Source: Strix aluco
Lineage: Eukaryota; Chordata; Aves; Strigiformes; Strigidae
Assembly: GCF_031877795.1 (NCBI RefSeq)
Contig: NC_133940.1
Span: 10,975,985 to 11,039,984, forward strand
Length of the DNA stretch: 64,000 bases
Direction: 5' to 3'
Shown in pieces: positions 26,201-38,300 of this stretch. A program made the position numbers and the translations under genes. The notes below the pieces were generated by a model. That model ran no database searches. It was not told the DNA's origin and was given only the letters and a program-made list of their open reading frames with translations. Each line of letters begins with the position of its first letter. Within the stretch, counting starts at the first letter, position 1.

Positions 26201-29200
26201 AAAGAGAAGTGCAGGTCCTGTACTTTTCCTTTGAAGTATTTCAGATCTAGGTAATGTGATGATGTTGTATTTTTGCCTAAAATCATACCTGTTAATATTT
26301 TTAAAGCTGAACTGAACATGTTTGTTGCAAAACCAGTGTACAGTTTTGCATTTTGAGTAAGTTAACATTTTGGTATAAGTTCTTGTCTTTTTCTTCTGAA
26401 ACACAATCAATAGACTATATAAATTGGTACTTCAGCTTGAAAGTGGGAAGTGTCTTGTGAGAAATACCTTCAGATGTTTAGAAGCAGGATTAAATTTGGC
26501 TGAGCTTCTGGAAGTCTTTCAGGCTAAAACAGGCTTTGTTTACTCACTGCATGTATAAGGTATTTAATGCTTCAATAATAGTTTAAACAATCTCCTGAGT
26601 TTTATAAGTAAAGATGAACTTTTGACACTTCTGGACCTTCTACTTTTAATTCATATGTGATAATCTGTTCAGAAGGTCTTAATTAATTTCTGTATACATA
26701 AAGTATATTCTCTGAACTTGGGTTTGCTGCTGATACGTGAAGTCTTGTGTACACGTCTTGGTTGCTTTTTATGAATTTATGTTTCTTTGCCGTAAACCAT
26801 TCAAAAATCTACCTTAAGTTATTTTTCCTCTGCAGTTAATGTTTGTCCAATTGCTCTTATGGTGCAAGATGCTGTTTTAAATCATTACTCCAGTTAGTTG
26901 GAGTAAGGCAACTGTTAGAAAACCTGTGTAGAAATACTATTTGTAAGCTAGTTTTAATTTTACACTTTGAACAGTTGCTTTTAACAGTTGTTTGAAATAG
27001 AAATAGTTAAACTTGATGTTGCATTTAAAATAGTGCTAATGTATTTAAAGCAGTAGTTACACAGGAGGAGAGTTTGACTCAATGCTTAGTAAATATGTTC
27101 ATGTCTTTTTCTCTTAGATAAAATTATACTGAAATGTAAACTAGCTATGTTTGGAGGGGCTGTCGTAAGGAAAAGGCTTCAAAATGTGGATGGAGCATTG
27201 TTAAAGCTAGCAGATACCTGGAAGGGATTTGTCCTGCTTTCTGTCACTGTAGTATTTATACGTGGTTTTGAGAGACTTCTAGAATGATGGTTGAATCTTT
27301 CTGCTGCAAAAGATGGAGGTTAAATAATGTGGTTGATTATAATTTGAAACAGTTACTTCCTATTAAAGAATTGATCTGTGGTGATTGGACCTTCTGTCAG
27401 TATTTACTGCTCTTTTGGTATGTGCTTTTCATGCTGTTTTCATTGTGAGAATCAAGATAGATTGCTTACTGCCAGAGAATCCAAATGTGGCAGATATTTT
27501 GATTACCACCATGTTGAGGACATAATTTTTTTTTATTCATCCTCTTAGCAGAAGGAGTACTGAAGGATTCATAGCACTGTAGAAAAAACTCTTTGAAAGA
27601 GTAAAGCCACTAATCTCAATGTTCTGAGTGATGGATGCATTATGTATAGGGGTTTTTTTTTTTAGTTTTATCCTAATGCTTATTTCCAATTATATTTTCC
27701 CTCAATTGTTAGAACTTCCAGTACAGTACATAGAGATTTTTTTTTTTTTTCCTGCTTCAGATACCGCTGTTATATCTGACTGAAAGGCATTACCCTGTGA
27801 TTTCCATTGCAGTTGAGGATGGTACAGATACTGAATATTAGGTAGTTCTGTTAGTCTATTTTTGCCTAGCATTCACAGTTAATTAAAAGTAATCAATAAA
27901 ACTGGAAAATAACATCTCAGTTAATTGAATATCATCTCCATCCTGATTTCTAGTATTTCAGTTTAGTCCTTGATCCTCTTTCTTCCCTCTTTGTGTCTTT
28001 GCTCAGGTGTTTCCTTCGCAGTTCCTTAGTGTCATTAAAACACACACGCATCTTTCCAGGAAACACCAAGAGGATCAACAGAGTAAATGGAGTAAAACTA
28101 GTAACAAACTAATTTAAGTAATAGGTTAAAACATATGCTGTTATTTCCGTTAGGAAAGTCTGTCGTATACGAGACGTACCACCTACGTGATATTTTGAGT
28201 TCTGCAGCCTGTATTTTTAAAGGTGAGAAGTTAGTTTGGGGAAAGAGGAGAAAATGTACAATTAAACATTGTATGTTTATAGGCACTCTGAAAATGAAGC
28301 CTGCTTTAAAGAAGTGGGGTTTTGGAATGAAATTATCTAAAAGTAGATGTTTGTCAGAATTTTCAGCTTATTTACCAAAAAAGAAAATGTTATGAGCTTT
28401 CTTAAGTTTTCTGATGTTGGAGGTGGAGAGTTTTAGTGAAAGAGTCTGGAAAAGTACTCCAAGACCCAGGCTTGCTTATGCAGTGTAAGTATGATTTGAA
28501 GATCATCCCTGTCAGAGGGCACTGGAGAAGCTGGGCCTTACTTAAGATGCAATATTTGTTCAAATTGCTTTGGTAGAATATCTTCTTTAGCTTATGAAAA
28601 ATAATGACTTCATGTTATAATTAAGTTTTTATATATATATATGCATCTGATATATATTAAACTTGTTTATTCTTTATGCATATGATACTGCTGTATCAGA
28701 CTTCTTTTTAAGAATGACAGATTTTAAGGTGAGCTCTGATAATGGAGCAGTTAAGTGGTGGTTAAAACGGAACATGTAGGTGGTTTACAAGAAGTGGGGG
28801 CATAATTAATTCTGTCTCTTAACTGTTTTTTAACTTCATGTAGTTGTCATTGTAATATGTGGTCACCCCACATGGCATAGGGAACAAAAAAGCACAAACC
28901 AAGAGTGATCTTTGTCTCCAGTAAATTCTTGAGATCTGTCAGGCTTGAACCTTGGTCTGCCTTTACCCCTGATTTCACTAAGGACAGGCAGGGCAAATTA
29001 CATAGGATGACTGAGTACTTTGTCTCTTGATTTGCTGCAATTATTTGCAGCAGATCAAAGAGGGATGTGGAGGCTCTATGCTGATTTTAAAGTAAATATA
29101 AACCAGAAAAGTTAATATGTAAAAATTTAAGTTGGTTTTTCACTGTTTCTGAACTCATTTCTATATAAGTAAAATAGTAAAGATACACTGCTATTCATAC

Positions 29201-31438
29201 ATTGAAAGCATATGCATTTTTTATTCTTTCAACGGTCATTTTGAAAAGGAATCAATGAAGGATATGTGGTAGGCTTTTGTTTGCCTTGTAGAAAGTCTTT
29301 TAGGCATGTGGATAAAAAAATTAGTATGCAGCTAATGGTATTTGAGTAATACAAAGTATTTTATGAGTGCAGTGTAGTAGTAATGGTGATAGATCTATGA
29401 GGTCACTTGAGATCTTTACAGAAACAGTCCTAGAGGATTTAAAGTAAGACTTTAAAAGGAAATAAACATGAACTTTTAAACTTTTGTTATAAAACCTGAT
29501 TGTTTTCAGTATACATATGTATATTAAATACATGTATTGTGACAGCTTTCATATTACTACCTGTAATTACTGATTTTTTTTGCCCTTCAAAGTCAAAACA
29601 AGCATATAGGTCAGATTTGTAGGTCATTCAATGTAATTTATTCAGAAGCTATTTTTGAATTTGCTAAGCTAAAACAGAAAACCACAGTATAATTTCTGAT
29701 GTCATTACATTAGTCATGAACTGACTTCCAGAAGGAATTAAAGCTAGTGCTCAGAAGTAGTTTTGTATCCATGATTATGTGAAGCAAGCATGCTGCCTGT
29801 CTAATGTCATGTTTTTCAGCCTGCTTATAGGTTAATTATCTTTGTCATCTTGGCAAAGGATGGAGCGATCCTGCAATGTGTAGTCATTTTAATTTTCCCC
29901 TCCCCCTTCTGAACTTTAAAAAGGGTTTTGTCCTTCCTGTAGAAGCTAAATCTGGTATTATATAAGCAATTATTACAATTATAACATTTCCATTGACCTT
30001 ACAGAAAGTATAATCAATATTAATGCAGGTGTTGAGGGAGGAGCATATTGAGGGAGCTAGATTTTTGCCTGATAGCTTACCTTATACAGGTGAGGACTGG
30101 CAATAGATACATTGCAGGATCTGTGTAGAAGATGGAAAAGGACAGTTGTTCAAATAAATACATATTCTGTTCTTCCTTATATGCATTTCTTTTTGCTAAT
30201 TGCTGAATTATTATTGCTTTGTGCTACGAAGTCCATTTGGGCAGTCTCTTAATAGTTTAGTTTAACAATAAAGGAGTAAGTTTGAGATGTGTATCATCAG
30301 TAGCCTGTGTTTTACTCAAGACTTTCTAAGTCAATAATATCACTGCACTTGTGAGGACAGAGATGAATTTTTTCTGTGCTTTGACTTCATCCATCTTGGG
30401 CTGAAGGTGATGACTGTGTCAGTTTGTGGTTCTTGCATAGTACCTGCAGGAACCAAGTAGCCTGTTTTCATCCTTATGAAAGAAGGGGCTCGTCTGGGTG
30501 CTCTTAGCAGCCTTCTGGTGCAGGAGGGCGCAGGGCAGGACTAGCAGTCGGTACTGGAAAAGTGTAGGCAGGAATAGGAGTGTGGGACAGGTGGTAAGGA
30601 GGACGACGTTCCTTCAGGGAGAGAAGGGAGAAAAAGCTGAGGTGATGGCAGAGGCGCAGGAACTTTTAATATAGAGTGTAGGCAGGGCATGGGAAAGTGG
30701 AAGCTGTGTACTGGGCATGAACGCTGGTGCTGGGTAGTCCGAGATGCTGACCTTAAAAGCAAAGCACTTTGGTAAAATGCCCCAGTGAAACATCTGATAG
30801 TTTATTTCGTGAGATATTTTGCTAAAAGGAAAACTACGATGTATGCCTTTATAACATAAATCCAAAGGCTTATTTCTTTTTGATCTTTTTGATACCAGTT
30901 GATGCCCATCTGTAATGGGCATGGCATGGTGGTCGTGGCCTTCGTACAGGGAGAAATAAAGATAGCTGTGTTTCGGAACTGGGCTGTAAAATCTTGCAGG
31001 TGTGGTCTGGGATAGATCAGTATTTTAAATTCAGTAACTTCTTATTTCAGGTTCAGAAGCCTTTTGACAGGGTTTTGCTCAGAGCTTTTGTTAAATATTT
31101 TATTGATTTCAATCTTGCAATGTTTGCTTGTTTTTTTAAGAAGTACACCATGCTTTTAAAGCTTTGAAAGTACAAACCTGTGTGTTTTCCAGGTAAATTT
31201 TTATTGGCCTGTAAAACTTTGTGATCTTCTTGCCTTTCTTTACAGAATTTTTTATTTTGTTCTGGTGTTGCCTCTGCATGGCAGGGGAGGCAAGTAAGGG
31301 TGAAATGGAAGGGAAGAGGACGAGGCATTATTTTAATACATAAAGGATGGGTAGTTTAATTCAGCCCGTTTCCAGGCTTGCTTACGGGTATGATCTATTC
31401 TTCTGTCTGTGAAATGAAAACATTTATTCTTTGTTTAG

Positions 31439-31471
31439 GAAATCTGAAAGGGGAGCCCTACTCATGAAGAG
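31439..31471 (+). other. XIAP: XIAP 5' UTR segment before the start codon
   Basis: The interval between the probable acceptor (ends 31438) and the start codon is 33 bases. A pyrimidine-rich stretch lies just upstream, in the position where the reported human XIAP IRES polypyrimidine tract also serves as a 3' splice site. A 3-codon upstream ORF ends across the main start. Confidence 0.65.
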
Positions 31472-31475
31472 ATGA
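31464..31475 (+). promoter_or_regulatory. 3-codon uORF overlapping the XIAP start
   Basis: ATG AAG AGA TGA begins 8 bases before the XIAP ATG, and its stop (31473-31475) overlaps the main start codon (31472-31474) as ATGA. The uATG context is weak (C at -3, A at +4). The main ATG has G at -3, so leaky scanning or termination-reinitiation could both feed the main frame. Confidence 0.7.
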
Positions 31476-32345
31476 CGTGTAAAGTCCCAGGTAACTCGGA
31501 AGCTTGTGCCACTCCGGACACTGACCATGGCCAGGAATGGGCACAGGAACACTACCGACTAGGAACTTTTGTTGAATTTCCACTTGGCTGCCCGGTTTCA
31601 GCATTAGCACTAGCACGAGCTGGCTTTGTTTATACTGGAGAAGGTGACAAAGTGAAGTGCTTCAGTTGCCGCACAACTGTTGAAGGATGGGCACCTGGGG
31701 ATTCTGCAGTTGAGAGACACAAAAACCTTTCCCCAAATTGCAAATTTATTATTGAATCTACTTTTCTGGAAAATAACATACATCCTCTTGCCCAGAACCA
31801 CCAGCATAGAACTGAAAATGGTTCCAGCGATTCAGCCCTCCTGTGTGCTCTGGATGACCCAGCTGATGTGGAGGCAGATTACCTTTTGAGAACTAGGCAG
31901 GTTGTGGATATGTCAGATAATTTGTATCCGAAAAACCCTGCTATGTGCAGCGAAGAGACAAGATTAAAGTCTTTTTATAACTGGCCCCTCAATGACCAGT
32001 TGACACCACAGGAATTAGCTAATGCTGGATTCTATTATACAGGTGTTGGTGATCAAGTGGCATGTTTTTGTTGTGATGGAAAGTTGAAAAACTGGGAACC
32101 CAGTGACAGAGCTTGGTCAGAACACAAGAGGCATTTTCCCAAATGCTTTTTCGTCCTGGGCCGGGACATTGGAAATGTTCCAAGTGAATCTATTTCTGCT
32201 GAGCTTGGGAGAAGTGGTCTGAACAATGCACAGCATCCAAGGAATCCATCTATGGCAAAATATGGAAGACGTTTACAAACATTTTTAACTTGGATATATC
32301 CTGTTGACAAGGAGCAACTTGCTGAAGCTGGGTTCTATAGCATAG
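31472..32345 (+). CDS. XIAP: XIAP coding exon 1 (BIR1, BIR2, start of BIR3)
   Basis: This 874-nt exon encodes residues 1-291 plus one base. The start MTCKVPGN is divergent, but BIR1 zinc-ligand numbering equals human, which supports this ATG. The donor is GTAAGC. Reading through the donor continues to a stop at 32447-32449, giving a 325-residue product without BIR3, UBA or RING. The Akt-target serine S87 of human is present. Confidence 0.97.
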
Positions 32346-35300
32346 GTAAGCCGGACCTTAAAATGCCTAGTATCTTTTACAAAAAATTTTATATGAGTGT
32401 CTTGTTATGGGGAAAAAAAAAAAGCATTTTTTATTCTAATATGGAATGATTTGTCAGAATTTCTTTACTCTGTAAACTACTTCTTGTAGTTCTTGTGTAA
32501 AATGATATACACTATATCAGGTATTTTTAATATCTAAGTATAAACTTGGTCATAAATTCATTTTTAGTAGTAAAACATAAAAGTGTGTTTTCCTTGTCTG
32601 CTAAAACCCTCATAATACATCTTTCACAATGACAATTACTGAAGTTAGTATTTTTTTTTAAATGAAATGCTGTCCTCCAGCTATCTACCTTAGGTCTAGC
32701 TGGTGGGCTTGGGGCCCGTACAGAAGCCTAGGAACAAGACAATCCATGCATTGACATTTGATTTAGTTAACACATTTGCATTATAGCATTGGGACACCCG
32801 AAAATAGCAAATACCATTACTACTACTGTAAAAGCTTTATGAAGACAGTGACTCCAGTGGAAGGGCTTTTACTTTTAGACATGTAGTATTTGACATGGAT
32901 AAGCTTCCAACGTCTTTGTGCATTGGTTTCTCAATTAGATTGAATTGCACAGTGCTGTTAAAGCTCTTTGAAATTCTTCACTGAGAGATGCTGTATGAGT
33001 GCAAAATGTTGCTCTTACTAGGTCACAAAGAAAAGGGGATTATCCGGGATAATTTCTTGCTCTCATCTTAATTGGCTTCTCTCTTAGTAGCTCTCAGAAG
33101 AACTTTTTAATCTGGTTCCATTTGTTTTACTTGTGGCCATAACTAAAACCTTTGATATGTTCTTGTATGGGTGATATACGTGCAACATTTTTACCCAGTA
33201 GAACTGTTTTTATTGATTTCTTTTTGGATTCCTAAAAGTACCTAGCTTCTCACAGCCAAGTGAGATCTGTATTGTGGAGGGGCACTACATGGGCACCAGC
33301 TTATCAGACCTGATGGCTGCTCAAGTGGCTTCTGTGAAAATTGTTTACTGTGGCCTTAGAATGATTTAGCTCAGTAGGAAAAATCTGTCCATACCACCTC
33401 TCATTTCAGTAAACACAATATCTAAGCAGTTTCTGGCACAGTCTTTGATTACAGCAGGCGTGGTGCTAGAACAGAGAGAATGCAATTTCTCCTAACATCT
33501 CAGTCGGTTATGCTACTGCTGTGTAGGGCCCGTGAATCTTAATGGTGGAGCACCAAAAAGGCACATAAATGTCCTTAATTCTTTGTGGTAGACTACTTCA
33601 TGGCTTGTTTGCCAGTGGATTGAGCTACTTGATAATAGATTATTTTTAGCTTTCGTTTTTTATCTGCATAATTACTTGCTAAAATGAAATTTAAAAAATT
33701 GCACATACCTCTTCCTTTGTATTTTTTTAAGCTCAAGTCCCTCCTGAACATGTTTCAAATCATATGTATTATGTCCTCTTTGCAAATGGAATTATTTTTA
33801 GTTACAGTTGCTAATCAGATACTTAACAATGTAACATTTTAGTTGAAAACTTCTTGTTATGCCTACTAGAAGTATGTAACTTTATTCTTGTGTGTTTCCT
33901 CAGGTAATGGTGATCATGTTGTGTGTTTCCACTGTGGTGGAGGATTGCAAGAATGGAAGGAAAATGAAAACCCATGGGATCAGCATGCCAAATGGTTTCC
34001 TGGGTAAGGTATTTTTTTTACTGTTTTCTTGTTGCGTGTCTGAGTCTTATTTACAGTATGTTATGTTTTAATGACAGAGCATACTAATAAAGGTTTTAGA
34101 AGGTTGACTATGGCTTAATGTTGTTTAAATTTATGAAAATAACTGAATTTTTTTTTTAGTTGCTCTCCTCCACTTCCTCCTTTTTCATTTTTGTCATTTA
34201 GGCACCAAAGGAATATCAGTTATCTTCCATGGTTTATATTTTTCCTTTTCAATAAGTAGAAAAGATTTTAAGGAATATTTTGCATGGGGTCCTTATTTTT
34301 GTTGTTCCATCTGTTCTACCTTCTGTAGTCCTTCCATTATATGTGTAATCATCAACATAGGCTTTAATGTTATATTGGAGGCCTCAGAAGAGGACATTAA
34401 CCTAATGTCTTCTTTGAGAGGTAGGAGGGAGTTCTTCTAAAGTGGTTGGGAAAGAGAAGTAAACCTCAAGAGGTTGAGGGCACAAGTAACTCATTAAAAG
34501 TGATCAGTCTGAATAGTTACCCTGAAACTGTACCTTCTGAATAACTTTACTTTTAAGTCAGCATCATTTGTATGTCAGCTTGTTTGTAGGAATTACTAAA
34601 GGGAAGAGAAGATTTCTGTCTGGACTTAACTGATGTCTCAGCTAGCAGAATCGTGAAATTTTGTGAATACTTATCTGATCTTTTTTTTTTTTGTCCTCAT
34701 TATCCAAGTGCTACATTCTAATGGTAATTTTAATAGTTTCATACATGCCAGAGTTTGTAACTTATGTTAGGATACAAAATGATTAAACTTCTGTCAGGGT
34801 GCAAACAAACCTAAAAAAGTTAGTAGTGGTATTGAATTCAAAACATACTTCTGCATAATTTTAAAGACTTGAGGATTCCAGACCCAGAAGTAGTTTTTAA
34901 ACAAACTGCTAATTTTGTCTAAGATCTGTCTTGAGGAAAGGAGGAGGAACGGTATATGATTTAGTGTTTCTTACAGGTGGGTAAAAGATGTCCAAGTACA
35001 AAAACTTTGTTGCTTGTATAACACTGATAAAGTCAATGTATTTTATGCATTAGCTGCCAAATTTGTCCCTGTGGTGAAAGGCTCTCTAGAAGCTGGAATT
35101 TAGTATTTATGCATTAGGTGATACTTTTTTTTCAGTAGTGGCTGGCAGCCAGTTATTAGTCTCTGCCACTTGAAAGAGATGCCATTCCAAACTTTTGCCT
35201 TGGTGCAGTGAATGGTTAAGATGCATTTTCTTGCTATGTTTCACTCCTTATGTAGGTTTGATTTTGGTTTAGATTGCTTAAATTATGTCAGATTTGATTA

Positions 35301-38300
35301 GTTCCTCTCAGATCATTAACTGTCTTACATGGAGTTTTTGTTTGCACATCAACTTCAGCAGCAGTGTGTCGGTCTCGCAGCAGGATGTCTGCGTCCATGA
35401 ACTGCTGAAGGTGAAGGAACTGCTGAAGCTAGAGAACTATTGTCGAGGAGTTATGGCACTCGTTATATCTTCTGGTAGGGAAGACCTCTGCCCAGTGGCT
35501 AGGACTGGTTGGAAAATAACGAAAAAAAAGCATGTAAGACACCTGTCTGACCAGTGACTGCTTTTCTTTGATTGTAAAAGACTAAAAGAACCAACATTTT
35601 AACGTTTGTTTTTTGTTGAAGCCTTTACTTTTATAAACCTGTGGCATCAACTGTCATGGCACACAACTCTAGCTTTCCATTTCACCAAAAATATTAAAAA
35701 AATAAGTACTGCTGAAGTGATTAAGATGTTTTTTAGAAACATTCAGATGACATTCCTGATGTTTCAACATTTAGACATTTCAAAAGCAATCATTCTGTAT
35801 AATGTAGGAAATGTATCGAAGCTTTTCAAAGTTATGTAGTCAATTTTTGTTTGCTGCTTATGCAGTTCTATTATAACTAAATATTTTCATTTATAGGTGC
35901 ACGTTTGTGAAAAAGGAAAAGGGGCTAGAATTTATAAATAATGTTCATTTAAGAGACGGATGTAGGGACTCAACAGTAAGTGTCTTGCTTATTAATCAAA
36001 TACCATTTTGTTAAAATAGAAAACAGTCTTAATGTAACTTTCATATGAAGTTACTCTTCTAATTATCTGCATGTCGTTTATCCTCCTGCTGCTTCTTTCA
36101 TTGGCAGAAAGTGAAAGACATCAGAGTATGTTTTGGTTCTGTCACTCATGGTTTATAGACCTCGCAGTTCTCCTTAGTTGGGTTATGGATCACAGATAGG
36201 GTCCCTTGTACATGTTGTGTATTTGGTACTGAACAAATACTATTTGTTTTATATAGCCTGGGAACCTAAAGTTTATGATTAATAATTTCCTCATGCAAGT
36301 GTAGTAGATAATTTTTCTTTTCTTGTTGGTAGAGCATTGTTAAACTTGTATGCAGTTACTAAAAAGTAAAACTGATGTTATTTTACAATTCTTCCATAGA
36401 CTAACAATCAAATCATACAATTATAGCAAAGATGAGTTAAAATGAAAACTTATAACAATATGAAAGATATAACAAAACATTGATCCCTTTGCAGTTGTTC
36501 AGAGCAGATTTAATAGTTTTAATCAATAAAATAACTGAGATCAAATGGCTATTTTCTGTCTTGTAACTGTATAGGTTTCCTTTTACCTTCTCCAGAATTG
36601 TAATTTTGTCTGTTTATATTTCACTTTTAGACAGAAGCTGCTGAAGGGACAATACTTCCTAAAGGTATCTGTTTAGAAAAAAAAACCCAAACAAACAATC
36701 CCCCTATTTTGGAATATCTGTATTTGCATGTATAGTAAAGGAAATGGTTAATTTAAAAAAAAAATGCTATTACATTTTTAAGTAAAGCATGACAGGCAAA
36801 TTGTTGGACGATACTCTTCCATTGCTTCTAAAGAACTGCAGAGTGAATTTTATTTCTCTTAGGGGAAATCTAATCATGGTTGGATAAATATTGTAAAGTA
36901 AAGGTTGTAAACCATGAAAGAAGTGCGTATAGGATGCAGTCTTATTTTTATAGCTACTAAGTGTGCCTCAAGTATTGAATTAGTAGTGCTGTGGGATGAA
37001 TGTTAAGGAATACTGAAATGAAACAATCGTTGCCTTTCATGAGGCAGGAAGAGTTGGTCTGTTAAATGGCAAGGACTAGGAAGCTGAGAAAGCTTAAATA
37101 GCTTGTTATGTGTTCCAGTATTACGCATTCCTGCAATGTTTTTTGCAAATACCAAGCAATAAAAAGACAAGACAGTTAGAGGGGTGGTGGGAAAACAGTC
37201 AAGCAACTTCATCCCAGGGAATGATAGCTGTTGCTAATAGGAGTGATTACACAAAACCTATTTTAGAAATCTCTCACACACTGCTCATTTATGAGAGTGA
37301 AAATTAGGCTAAAAAGTTTTGCTCTTTGAACAATCTTCTGAAGTAAAGAAGAAATTAGTCATTTACATGTAATAGCAGTGTGCCTTATTTCCAGTACTTC
37401 TAACAAATCTATTAAAAAAATTATATTGAGAAGAGGAAGGGGGAGGTCTAGCAAACTGAAAAATGGTTTCCCAAAGTAGTGTTGTGTCTTAATGTGGATA
37501 GGCTTGCTTGCTTGCTGGTGGTGCTGTGTTTTGGTTTTGTAAATTCAAATTATTTATTGGTTTCTCTAAACATGTGTGTGACTTTTTTTTTTTTTTTCCT
37601 TCCCTGAACTGTATTAAAATTGATGTAATGCTACCAAATACTTACATATCTATTGTGCCTTGGAATTTTGGATGAGTTTCAGTTAACATTCAGTTATGGA
37701 ATTTCTGATGTTAATTATATAAGACATTTTATTTAAGAAGATGAAGTAGTTGATTTGAATAGCAAATCTTGGAGGATTACTGTATTATAAATAGATGAAG
37801 GGAGGCTGGGAAAGCTAGGGTGGAAGACATGTCAAATCTACAGTTTTGGGTGTTTTGACAATGCGGCTTTTACAACTAGCAAAATTCTCAAATTGGAAAC
37901 ACAGTTCCTTTGGCTAGATATTTGCAAAGGTGTCTTAGAGTACTGTAGTGAATACTGTCTGATAATCAGATTAATCGTTGTTAAATTGTTGTTTTGTTTT
38001 GTTTTTTTTAATTTCTTGTTTTAGTTGATCTCTTACAGAATCCTTTGGTACAAAGTGCCATAGACATGGGTTTCAGTTTGTCTGAGATTAGAAACACCAT
38101 GGAAAAGAAATTGCAGATGTCTGGAGAAAGTCACACATCTGTTGAGGATCTGGTAGCAGACTTAAGTGCTCAGAAAGAAAATACAAGGGAAGAAGAATCA
38201 ATTGAAATCCCAGTTGAGCAAGATGAGCTTATTCAATTACAAAACCTCTGTGTGTACTTTCATATCAGCTTTTTAGTCCGTGAAATACAGCTTATTGTTA

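Larger units (their letters stand above)
20448..31438 (+). other. XIAP: XIAP intron 1 (11 kb)
   Basis: This long, mostly AT-rich intron separates the CpG-island leader from the coding exons. It holds a GT microsatellite (23190-23230), a run of 13 G (24373-24385) and a possible alternative leader exon (22570-22686). Its open frames are short and unrecognised. The acceptor is TTTGTTTAG ending at 31438. Confidence 0.7.
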
